From: Dermatemys mawii
Taxonomy: Eukaryota; Chordata; Testudines; Dermatemydidae
DNA: 64,000 bases
Assembly: GCA_007922305.1 (NCBI GenBank)
Contig: ML677334.1
Coordinates: 57,977,967 to 58,041,966, forward strand
Direction: 5' to 3'
A model generated the notes under the pieces. That model was not told where the DNA came from. It did not search any database and was given only the letters and a program-made list of their open reading frames with translations. Positions 49,001 to 61,000 of this stretch are shown in pieces. The translations under genes and the position numbers were made by a program. The stretch's first letter is position 1; each line of letters opens with the position of its first letter.

Positions 49001-52000
49001 GCGTGCTGGTGCTGTCTTTATGGGAAGCTAGACTTGGCTGAGGGAAATATCTGCGCGGTTATTTCCGCATGCTGTGCCCTACATAATCTTTGTGAGCAGA
49101 AGGGCAAAGGCTTCACTCAGGCATGGTCCTCGGAGGTTCAACACCTGGAGGCCACATATGCACACCCAGAGAGCAGGGCTCTTAGAGGGGCCCAGCGCGA
49201 GGCTGTAAGGATCAGGGATGCCTTGAGGGAGCATTTTGAGGCTGAAAGCCAGTTCTAATGGGAAGTGCAGAGAGAGGGAGGGAGGGAGGGAGGGAGGGTG
49301 CATTCTTTTAATAGGAAAAGGCATTTGGTTTTCTGTAGCCATTAATAATCTATGTACACTGAATAAAGAAACCCATTTATTAAAAAGACAGTTCTTCATT
49401 TATTCAACAGCTACTTCAGTTGCTGAAAGAAAAGGTTATGAAGAATGTGTGGGGGAAGCGGAAGGAGGTGCAACTGGGGTGGGATAGGGTCAGAGATTGG
49501 AATATGTCCGGATCTTAGACTCTCCAATGCCCTCCGAGTTGCCGTGTCCTCCGAACCCCATTTCTGGAGGGCAAAAAGGCATGTTATTAGAGGTTGAGTG
49601 CAGTGGATAAGGGTCCTGGGTTTGAGGGCTGGTCGGTGAAGACGAGGGGTTGGAGGTAGCTGTGGGTGGTAATAACCAGATAGCTGATGATAGTGGCGGG
49701 GACTAGTGACTGGGGCCACACTGCCTCTCCTGAGAAACCTGCGCTGGCGCACTGCAAGCACTCTTATTGAGACCTTTGAAGAGATTACTGATGATGATTA
49801 CCGAGATGTAATAGATTACATCAATGCACTATTCCACACGTAGGCAAGCATCCCTTTCCATCCTCGCCCAGGCTGCCCGCCTTCCCAACAGAAAAGCAGC
49901 TTTACCTCCGCAATCCGCTGCTGCGCTGCCTCCCGCAACCGCTGGACGCTGCGGCTGGCTGCCCTCCTCCTGGCTTGAGGAGAGCTCCTGGCTGCATGCG
50001 TACTGGGACTCCTCCGTGCCCTAGGTCACTGCCGCTGCCGCCTCGTCTTCCTCCTCTTCGTCCTCCTCCTCTTCACTGGTGGGCTGGGAAGTGTCTGTGG
50101 TGGTCGATGGAGTGCACGTAGGATCACCACCAAGTATCTTGTGCAGCTCCTTATAAAATCTGCAAGTCACCAGGGCTGCCCTGGAGCGGCCGTCTGCCTC
50201 GCGGGCTTTGCGATACGCATTCCTAAGCTCCTTGACTTTTACCCGGCACTGCAGTGTGTCCAGCTCATGGCCTCTTTCCATTATGGCCCATGATATCTGG
50301 CCATATGTATCATAGTTTCTGCGGGTAGACCGCAGCTGAGAGGGAATAGCCTCTTCCCTCCAACAACTGATGAGGTCAAGCACCTCGCTATTGCTCCACG
50401 CTGGGGATCGCCTATTGCAAGGAGGCATGGCACGTGGAGTCATGGCGAAGCAAAACGGTCACCTGCAAAGATTCCCTGAAGAGCACTCCATGCCTGGCTG
50501 GAGGAAACAGGAAGAGGATTTTCAAATTTCCCTGCAAATTTAAAGGGCGGGTCTGACGTGTGGTCACCTGAGGACAGGACAAAAGAGTCTGCAAATGATG
50601 ATCAGAGTGGCTCGAATGGGAATTATGGGACGGGCTGGAGGCCAATTAATGTGCAGTGGGTGTCCACATTCCCACCGTAGCGCTACCAAAGCTGTGCTAC
50701 AGCCCTTATTCCCCGTGCGGAGGTAGATTACCAGTAGCGCTATAACTGCGAGGTTATAGCACTCTACGTGCCTCACCAGTGTGGATGAGTAGGAGATTAT
50801 AGAGCTCCTGGCGACTTTATAGCACTATAAAGTGCCAGTGTAACCAAGGCCTCAGAGTGCAAGACTCCCATTGAAGTCAGATCTTAGAGGAACACGTGAA
50901 CTTCAAGGGAATTCAGTTATTTCATTTCAAATAAAGAAAATTTTGAATCTTACTGTTTTTGCAATTACTCTTAATTTGGAAAGCCACTGCACGTCAGCAG
51001 TTACAAGAGTCAACAGTTCTTTAGTGTTGCAAACTACCTCTATAGGAACTCTTCACAACTCCCATTATGAATCAAGGTCTCTTACTACTACCTTGGGAGG
51101 GACCTTTATTCATAGAATCATAAAATATCAGGGTTGGAAGAGACCTCAGTAGATCATCTAGTCCAACCCCCTGCTCAAAGCAGGATCAATCCCCAATTAA
51201 ATCATCCAACAAATTTTTGCCCCATATCGCTAAATGGCCCCCTCAAGGATTGAGCTCACAACCCTGGGTTTAGCAGGCCAATGCCTAAACCACTGAGCTA
51301 TCCCTCCTCTCCTCGTTACTATACAGGGGGGTAAAAGTTTGCAGAAGCTCACCTGAGACAGAGCTGGGTCCAGAACTCAGGTCTTAATATAATAAAGCCA
51401 AGTTTGATCTATTTTGTCTTTCAAAAACACCACTCCTAGAAAAGGTGCTGTATTACACACAAACAGCGAGTGGGCTCTGTGTTATCTGTAAATGGCTAGA
51501 CCAGGGGTGGGCAAAGTGCAGCCTGCTGGCCATTTTTATCTAGCCCCTGAGCTTGGGCTGGGAGAGCGGTGACAGTGGCCCTGTGCTCCCAGGCAGGGGC
51601 ACAGGGCCGAGTGTGGTGAGCCGTGGGGTTCCTCCTGGGCCGAGCTAGGGTCCCTCTCTCGGGCTGGAGCACCCAGCCAAGCACAGTAAGCAAGGGGAGG
51701 TGTAAGTTTCACTGAGAAAAATGGCAGGCTTTCACCCTCAACAGTCTCCCATAACTGAAGTGGAAAAAGTCTGGTGCTTGGTGGAGGTGAAAAAAATATT
51801 AAAAAATTAGCATGTAGACTCCTGAACACATACTGGAATTTTATATTGCCAAACACAGAATTCAGATTTAGTATTATTTGTAAGGTTGATACATTTTCAG
51901 TGTTTATACTTGGTAATTGGAGCGACACCTTTAAAAAGTGAGTAGGAGCATTACTTCAAGTAAACCCTCTAAGAATGTGAGCAAAATGTGGGAGAGTACC

Positions 52001-55000
52001 TGTGTGTCCAGAGAATTAAAGACTCTAGCTGTGTAAGGTTCAAAGAGGTCAGAACTTCAATTATTATTTTTTGCAGAAAGCAAGCCTCATTCACCATATG
52101 GAAGGGACAAGATCTCTCAAGTATTAAGCCAATCACATTTAAACCTAGACACGTTTTAAAAAAATGATTCCAGATTACTCATTGTTACAGTAATAACTTT
52201 CAATACTGTCCCAACTGTGGTTTCACTTAACTTAATTTCCTGTTTTCAGACAAACTAAAGTTTAATGAAAACAAAATCTAACGTGTCTGGAAAATTAGGT
52301 GTACATCTCAAGAACACTGCATTAGATATAAACAATCTCATTTGCTTCTGTTTTCTATTAATCGCATTTCATAATCAAGCTATTATAAGGATAACTGAGA
52401 ACAGATCATACTTACCTTCCAGAGAACAACAATATTCAAATCCACCTCACTACATTTTTGTATCAATCTGACTGCCTCAAATGACTGTTTCGCAGCTCCT
52501 TGAAACATATTTGATTGTGTGTATGTTTTTTTTAATTCAGAGGATAAACTTCGGAAAAAAAAGTCTGCACACGGACTAGCTGAACTGATTATCTGTAAGA
52601 AAACAACACATTTTGCTTTCAGTACATGTAATAAATGGATTTAAGTTTATTCTATGAAGGTAGAATTTCCTCCATTGTGCAGCTTCTCAGTACTAACTTC
52701 CCGGTGAGCAAAACAGTCCTGCATGTGGGCTTTTGCACACCTTGTGCACCACAGAAGTTAACTCCATATCAGCTCTAAGTAAGCCAGTGTAAAAGAGAGG
52801 AATGGAGAGGCCCAGTTCTATTCCATGACCAAGGGGGAACTGAGGCACTGTGGCCACTATTCCAAATGATAGCCTGCCCTATTCAACTGATTATGGTTTG
52901 GGATTCCCCAAAAGGCTTTAACTACCTGCTAACTCATGTAAACATTACAACTGTCCTGTCTTCATTAGTCTTCTACCTCAAGTTACCTAACCAGAATTAA
53001 GAACACCCCTTTTGTTGTAGTGCATACTATATTTTACCCTTATTATATTATTTCTGCCATTTTTATGAGAAGTTCTAGCACTCCTGTGATTTGGAGCAAA
53101 ACATGATATTTGAAAAGGATGTGCTGTTTGCTATCCCCAGGAAAATCTGGCCAAGTTATAAGACTGAATATCACAGTTCACTCATGTTCATTGGAGGTTT
53201 GTTAGAGTTTCGCAGCTAAATTTCTCCATTTCTCTTGGTCTCTGCTAAATAAAGCAGAGACCAAGAGAAACTGCTACTTAAGGATCAGGTGATACGGACT
53301 GAGCTGAGTGTTATCTGATGGGCAGAGAAAATTATTAAATGGCATTAGAAGGTGTAAGTAAAGAAAAAAAAGCAAAGGAGCTTTATGAGTTTCCCCACTG
53401 GTGATCAGATGAAACTACAAAAGAATAACTTCATGTCTACCAATGCTCTCAGCTTGAAGTTTAAAAATCACATTTACAATTACTTCTATGGAATGTGCTG
53501 CCTTTCAAATACATACAAAGTCAAACAATTTTTTTTATATACACATGCAAACATTAACTGTTCTATGAAGTCTCAATATGAACCACTCTCTTTGCTCAAT
53601 TGATCTTGACACAGAGATGGTCTAAAGCTTTGTATCAGTGTTCAATTTTGTTTCTACTGAAGTCATCATCAAGATCTCCAGCAACTTAAAACGGGAGCAA
53701 ATCAGGCTCATCTATGGTCAATTTTACTGAAGCATCAGATACACTCTTAGCTCAGTAAAATCAGACACAGAATGGGTAAGATATACTGTGCATTTAAAGC
53801 AAGGCTGAATCAATGTTACACAGACAATCACATAAGGTATATTTGTATCTAACAAGCAATATCAGTGAAATCTCAACTTGGGGAACCATCAGGTATACAA
53901 CCTAGTTAAAAAAAACAATGTAAGAAGACAAAATTGTTCACATATTTGGGCACAGTTGTCACATTGAAGCATATGCCTATGCTAACTGTGATTTTGAAGA
54001 CAGACATTACCTTCTCTGTACTGCATCTAACATAGCAAGCCCCAATCATCATCCAAGCAATGCCATATTGTAAATAAATAAAACTAGGACTTTTAACTCA
54101 GACCTACGCTCCATTTGCATTCAAAGGAATATTTTAGTCACAATTCCCCCGGCCCCCTTCCACTCTCCCTCTGCTAAAAGCATTCAACGGCTATGAAAGA
54201 ATATGGATTCTTCCAAATTCTGCCCTCAAATATACCTACACAATCCCACTGAAAACAAAAAGTTACACAAGTATGTCTGACTGAAGTCTTTATTACTAGT
54301 GATGGTGCACAAGACAAAAAGTACAGATTGACTTTTTGGTGATAGGGTTTGCAGAACTGGCAATTAAGGAAGAGACCTACTTGCAACAAAACAAGCCTAT
54401 CTGGAATTCACTGAGACACTCATGGAACCCTCAGCCCCCCAGTATACTTTTGACAGTAACATATGTGAGCAGAACAAATTTTAAAAACAAATTTAATAGC
54501 TATTTTTAATATTTCTATTACAGTAACATCTAGAAACCACAATCTATTAGGGTTTCCATATTCTGGGTACTGAGCTAAACAGAAAAAAACAAAGGGTGGA
54601 AAGGGAAAGAGATTAAATGAACTGTTCAGGGCCACAAAGCAGTGGCAGGGCCAGAAATAGAACCTAGGTTTCCAGATTATCCACTACCCTGTCCATTGGA
54701 TCATACTGCCTTCCATACTGTCTATGCCCATATTGTTTATTACATTATGTACACTGAGGAAGGAAGGAGAGAGACTTCAAGGTACAAGAATTTTCGTTTT
54801 TAACACACTAGCAAAAACATGAAGTGCAAAAGATAATTGTATGCCACAAATGAAGGTATTTCTTGGGCAATAAAGGCTTTCACTGGGTCATATGTATAAG
54901 AAAGGTATTTAACATTGAAAGAATATTGAAAAAAAGTATTAAGTTGTATCAATTTACATACCTGCTCATTTCCAAAGACAATGTCTGCAAATGTGTAATT

Positions 55001-58000
55001 TTCTAAATGACAGAGAAAGAGAAAGTGTCACTTCATCTGCATGCAAAGTTACAAGATGAGCATTTAAGTTTCATGGAAGTTAAACATTTTTGAAAATCCC
55101 ACCTAAAACCAACATCCAATAAAGTTAAGTGAACCTACCTCCAGAGTTTTTGCATCTTACTGCTTTAAAGCATAGCTTTCCTCTCTCTCTACTGGCAAGC
55201 TTATAATCTGAAAGAAAGACGTTGAAAAAAATGTAAATGTCTGCAGTGTCTGACTGGTCTGGCCATCAATTCGAGTGCAATAGGAAGCCCAGCCATCTGG
55301 ATTCACGTTCAAATAAGCAGAAAGCCAATTTACAGGTATGGATCAAGTAAATTTGTGTAAACTGAAGTATATTAAATTAAAAATACATAAAGGAAATAGA
55401 TAACCAGATAAGTCTCATTCTACTGCTATAAAAATAAATAGATGCAAAGTAACAGAGGAAGTAAGGCAGATGGAGATCGACAGAACCTAAGACAAACTCC
55501 ACTAGCCAGCCAATCCAAACAAGTAGGTTGAACTCTCAGTATACAGATGGATTTTTAGTTTATTGGTAGAGCGGAAATGTCTTTTAATGATAATGACAAA
55601 ATTAGTTTCTGAAATGGTAAAACACAAAATTACAAAAAAATGTATTTTAAAAAAGCAAGAGAAAACATAGGTAGATTTAAACAGTATAATTTGATGTCTT
55701 TTCTGGTCAGATTAACTGTTCTTTGCCAGTTAATAAGTAATTAACTTATCACCTGATAAAAACACAAACCTTTGTCCTCAGAGAGATTTACAGCTTTCTG
55801 TAACTTCCAGTGCTTGCTGTTACTCGATACTTGTACTATATGAAATTCTTTAACACCAGCTTCACTCTAAATAAGAATGAGAAAGTTAATTGTGCCAATC
55901 TAAACCAATTGACAACAGGTACAAATTTTTATTCTAGAAATGAAAAGCCCTATTTCAAAATCTATAAGATCTGGCATCTCTAGCATCTTGATGAAGGCCC
56001 TAATCCATATCATTTGTAATACAGGTATATCCAGAGGCAACAATAGATTGGAGTCCTTTCGTGCTAGGCATTGTAAAAGACAAGGCGGCGGCTCTTCAGG
56101 GCAGAGACTTTCAAATTAAATAATCAGTCAAGAGAAAGGATGGAAGAGAAACAGAGGCATGGAGAGGTAAAGTGTCACACAGCAGGACAGCAGCAGAGTT
56201 TGACTAAAACTCAGGCCTTCTGATTCCCAGTCCAGTTTTCTATCCATTAGGACGCTTTGACTCTATTCATATGATTATGTCTAAAATTATTTAGGTAAAT
56301 ATTCCACATCACATGGGCCAGAAGCACACAACCTACGTTTTAAATCAACTTTAAGACAATTTTGCCTAACTCCTGTTTGTCTTAACATTTCCCAGAATGC
56401 ACAATTCAGTTGCATCTAAAGCACTAATTTAAAATGTTTTATTTGAGGCTGTGGAAGCCTACTGAGGTCAGAATTCCTGCCCCACACATCCCCTTATAGA
56501 CAACCACACAAACACATTCACTTTAAAAACCAGCCAAAAGAACAGCAACACAATGTGCCTGCACATATGGAATATTGGCTCAGTTCAGTGATGCAACTAG
56601 TACCCAACTGTTCATAAATTTATTGGTAAAGATTTAATTATATTATTCTGATGTTTAGTGCTGACACTGTAGCTTCACCATTCTGGAGCATGGACACTCC
56701 GAAATACGTATATTTATGCCAATAATTTCTAGTGAAATGGATTGGTCTAGTAGTCTGAACTCAAAAATGGAAGCCAGGAGCTTGGTTTCTACTTGTACCT
56801 GACAAACTACTTAAAAAGCTTTCGACAAGTCATTTAACCTTTCTGCCTCACTTTATCACTATAAAAATCTCTCTCTTCCTCAAAGGAATGTGATAAATGT
56901 TTAATCTGTCTTTAAAATGTTACCTAGCAGTATTAATTTCTAGTGCTACCCAAATATTACTACAAAGTAAGAAATATTCAAGTTACAATATTAATAGGTT
57001 TAATGAGCCAAAGAAAATAATGAAAAGCTCATTAAATTTAGCATTACATGTGGAATTCCCTCAGACAGCCAGATTAGAGAACTACTGAACATTTTTCTTT
57101 GATCTTTTCTTCTAGCCAGCTCTGCTTGGGCAGCTTATCATAGGTGACACTGGTGACATCACATTACCAGAAGAACTCTGCCAGATTACACAGCTAGCCT
57201 CAAGGTAACAAGCCCCCTTCCACTCTCCCCACCTCATTGTTATAATTTAAATACTATAATGAGTATTAGTTTATATCTTGGTGGTAGAACATCTTTTAAA
57301 AAATGAAGCAAAAAAGGCACTTATTGATTCCTAAGATCAGGATTTCACAATGAATAGAATGAAACCCACAACTGGTTCAGCTAGTTGCAGTGGAATAAAG
57401 CACTAGGATCCACTAAGGTTACATAGCAAAAGAGCAGCTATCCCAGACTCCTTCCACCAGCTGCCCCCCTTCCCTCTTTAGAGTTAATACAGGCACAGCA
57501 CCAGAAGCAGTGTTACAGTGAACAAGAGTTAAATGCTATGTGGTCAGTGAGAAGCACGCTTACAAATGCCCATGACACAGCCCCACACAAAAAAAACCAT
57601 CTGCCGTTTCTTATGACCCAATCTCTAAACCTTGGCTTGTAACAAGTACATTTGGGTTTTTGGATGTAGTATGGAAACACTGCAAACCACAGCTACAGTT
57701 CATACCAAGATACTGCGCCAGCAGCACCCATTACTTCAATTATGGGGACCTACCAGGTTGAGAGTTTGACTAGTAGGTGTAAGCAAGAGTCAAAAGACTC
57801 AGATTCCAAGTTCATAATGTTGGACTGAATCATTTTTTGATTTGCAGCGAGCAACGAAACGTGTGTCATAGAACAAAAGGCTTAGATATGCCATTCAGAG
57901 CTAGTTATCCACGCTTTGCAACTGATGGGCATCAAGAAGGTTTCAAATGTAACTTTCCATACACACCCTTTTCAGTCAAGTAAAAATTGACACCTATTAC

Positions 58001-61000
58001 AGTTCCTAAAGCATATTTGGGGGGAGGGGGGAATTACGGTGGAACCTGACTACACTGAACTTTGATTTAGCGAAATTCCACTTGTAGTTGAAGAGTCCTA
58101 AATTGTTTCAATGCATTTTATTGAGCAAGTTTCACTTAGAACTTCAGATTTGTTATAAATCTGTTTTGTAAAATAATTTATCTTAATTAGCACATTAAAG
58201 AGAAACTTGTCTATCAGCAGACCAAGCATATGTTTACAGAAACACATCCAGACATGCAGCCATGAGAGTAAACCTTGGTAAAAGAGTATAAAGACAAAAT
58301 AAAATCCCCTTTTCTAAACAAACTTACAGTATTTATATTTTCCACATCCACAAACACCAGCATATTGTCTCCTTTGCCTTCATCCTCCAGGGCATTACTC
58401 CTGCAGACAGTAGCTCGAACATTCAAAGACCGGCTGGTACAAATAACTGCAGTGTGTCTTAATACTCTATGACTAGAAAGAAAGTATCTGGTTCTAAATT
58501 GCAATAGTGGCTTATCAGAGAAATTCTCATTAACAACAATGCTTTCACATTTAAAGGAAGATGGAATCAGGCCATTAATTTGTTTCCAGCCCCCACTGAG
58601 AAGACATCCGTTGCTATATAGCATCTCCCACTCCAAGATCAAAGATATGGCAAGTTGATATTCATGTTTGTAGGTGTTTGAAAACCTGTACTATTGATTA
58701 GGCTCAAGGTTCTGGAGAATGTAAATTCAAGAACCACAACACTGACACAGGTTCAGATCTAGCCAGATGCAGAAAGAAAAAAGTTTAAAATTTAGGCTCA
58801 GCAGCCATAAAAGTATTAATCTAGTGAATACTTCAGTGCTGATAAACAAAATATGTTAGTTCCCATATAGCAATCTGTATTTTGAAAATTACAACTTTCA
58901 ATTAGCTACAGTCACACACACATGCTGAGTATGCTAACACTTCAAGGTGTGGTTTTAGTCCAAAAAGACTAAAAATGGCACCACATTCAAAAATATCTGA
59001 TACCTGTGTGCATTCAGAATCTTAACTACTTACTCCAGCAAACAAGACTTATTTTTATTTCTGTTAGCAATGCAAGAGCAAGTTAACTATTGTGAGCTTC
59101 ATATTTTTATGGCTTGCTAGTATTTGACAAAAGACACAACTTGACACATTTTCTGAAGGTCAGTAGGCCTGCCTGTAGTATGCAATACACTGGAAAGCAG
59201 TTTTCTGCAGACCTTTTACTGAGACACTCTGCACTCTGAAGAGGATGGGAGACCTGTGAAACTCACAGAGCACAAGTATAATATGCTCATAGCAAAGCCA
59301 ATCAATATTTGATGGTATGTACCCAGTTACATTATATGCTCTGAGGACACAACCCACCTTAGCCTGTAGGATGGGTATTTATGGGGAGCTAAACGATAAA
59401 GAATTCTTCACTCCAGTTTACAGAACACACTTCTATTAGACTTAACAGAGAGGAGGTGGGAGAGGTAATATCTTTTATAAGACCAACTTCTGTTGGTGAG
59501 AAAGGCAAGCTTTTGAGCTCCACGGTGCTCTTCTTCTGTTAGATTTGGCAGGTAAAAGCTGTACTGCAGCTAGGTGCTTTCTGTGGACTACATCACTATA
59601 ATATATTTAAAAAAACAAGAAGTCCTTGTAGCACCTTAGAGAGACTAACAAATTTATTTGGGCATAAACTTTTTGTGGCTAGAACCCACTTCATCAGATG
59701 CATGGAGCACCTGTATTTTCCACTGCATGCATCTGATGAAGTAGGTTCTAGCCCACAAAAACTTATGCCCAAATAAATTTGTTAGTCTCTATTGTGCCAC
59801 AAGGACTCCTCAATATTTCTGCTGATACAGACTAACACAGCTACCACTCTAAAACCTATAATATATAAGTAGCTCAGCCTCATTAATTAATTCTCAACAT
59901 CTACCTGAGGTAGTGAAATATTCTCACTTTACAGATGGGGAACTGTGAAAAAAGACTAAGTAAGTTGTCCAAGGTCACATAGGAAGTATTGGTACAACTA
60001 GGAACAGAACTCAGATCTCCCAAGTCCTAGTGACTTAAGCTAGAGGTTGAGAAGGTGCAGCAAGCCAAGAATACGAAAAGCATCCCTGAAATGATTTGAA
60101 ACTACGAACCAATCAGGACATAAATTATGAAGGGGAAAAAATGAAAGGCAGAGAAGGAAGGGCAGGACTGAAAACACTGAACTCTCCACTCTGATTTAGG
60201 AGCAGATAGAAATTAAAACATTAGGTGAACATATTGGATCACTAGTATCTCCTGAAGGCTCACTCCTCCATTGTCTGGACAAGTGATCCCTGATAAACTG
60301 ATAGCTCTAAAGAACCATGCTGTTTAATAAAGACTAAGCCCCTATCTGCTGCTACTCCTAAACTGTATTAACCAGGACAAGGACTGAACCTGAGAAGCCG
60401 TGTAAGTCTCTTCACAGAACCATAGGAGCAAGGCACAATAAGGAAGGGCATGTTATGGGACCAGCTGATGCATCTTGTACACTCTTTGGAAGCCTGGGCG
60501 TGGACCCCAGATGCAAATATGGTTCACTTCTGTTATAAGGGGAAAAATGGAAAAAGGAACGTGTGGATATTTGGGAATCTGGAGGGGTTTATGCTTTGCT
60601 TTATTACCACAGCAGATAGAACCAATTAGACACCACTTTCATTTTTATGATACGCAAGTCCAGAAATATTTAACATACCTAAATACATTTACTGTCAAGT
60701 AGTTTACGAGATAAGACCTAATTTAGTTTGAAAAAATTAGTTTCAAAAACTTACCACATTTTTGAGTGTTTTTTAATACTTTCATAGTAAAATAAAAAGT
60801 TTATTTCATGAACCCCTTCTTCATCTGGTCCATGTAACCACATTGGCAGCTGGACTGAAGCCCCAGGGAGGAGGATGGAGTCAGGAAGTGGGACATGAAT
60901 CACCTCTGGCTGAATTCCTGTGCCAACCCCAAAGTTTACAGAAGAAGCTGACGACATCAGTGCTGTACATACAGAGGTAGAATCTGTCACAACAGTCTTG

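Larger units (their letters stand above)
47671..50851 (+). mobile_element. PIF/Harbinger DNA transposon, near full length, two genes
   Basis: A 3181-bp element in a TRAPPC8 intron. Terminal inverted repeats are gggcatggttacacttacag at the left and cagtgtaaccaaggcc at the right. A 3-bp duplication tca flanks it (47668-47670 and 50852-50854); three bases is the Harbinger length. Inside are two convergent genes: transposase on + (about 47942-49258) and a Myb/SANT-like DNA-binding protein on - (50021-50443 and decayed sequence to its left). This two-gene layout is standard for the superfamily. Both genes carry lesions. Confidence 0.9.

Noticed and set aside
49411..49761. Minus-strand frame of 116 codons at the left of the Harbinger Myb-like gene
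   Set aside because: Proline- and leucine-rich with no domain. It may be decayed coding of the Myb-like partner, but it cannot be aligned to it in a single frame.
58473..58642. Upstream part of the open minus-strand frame 58214-58642
   Set aside because: It is open only by chance. A good acceptor at 58473-58480 and the recalled mammalian protein (joining at HR-LRHTA) place this part in the intron.
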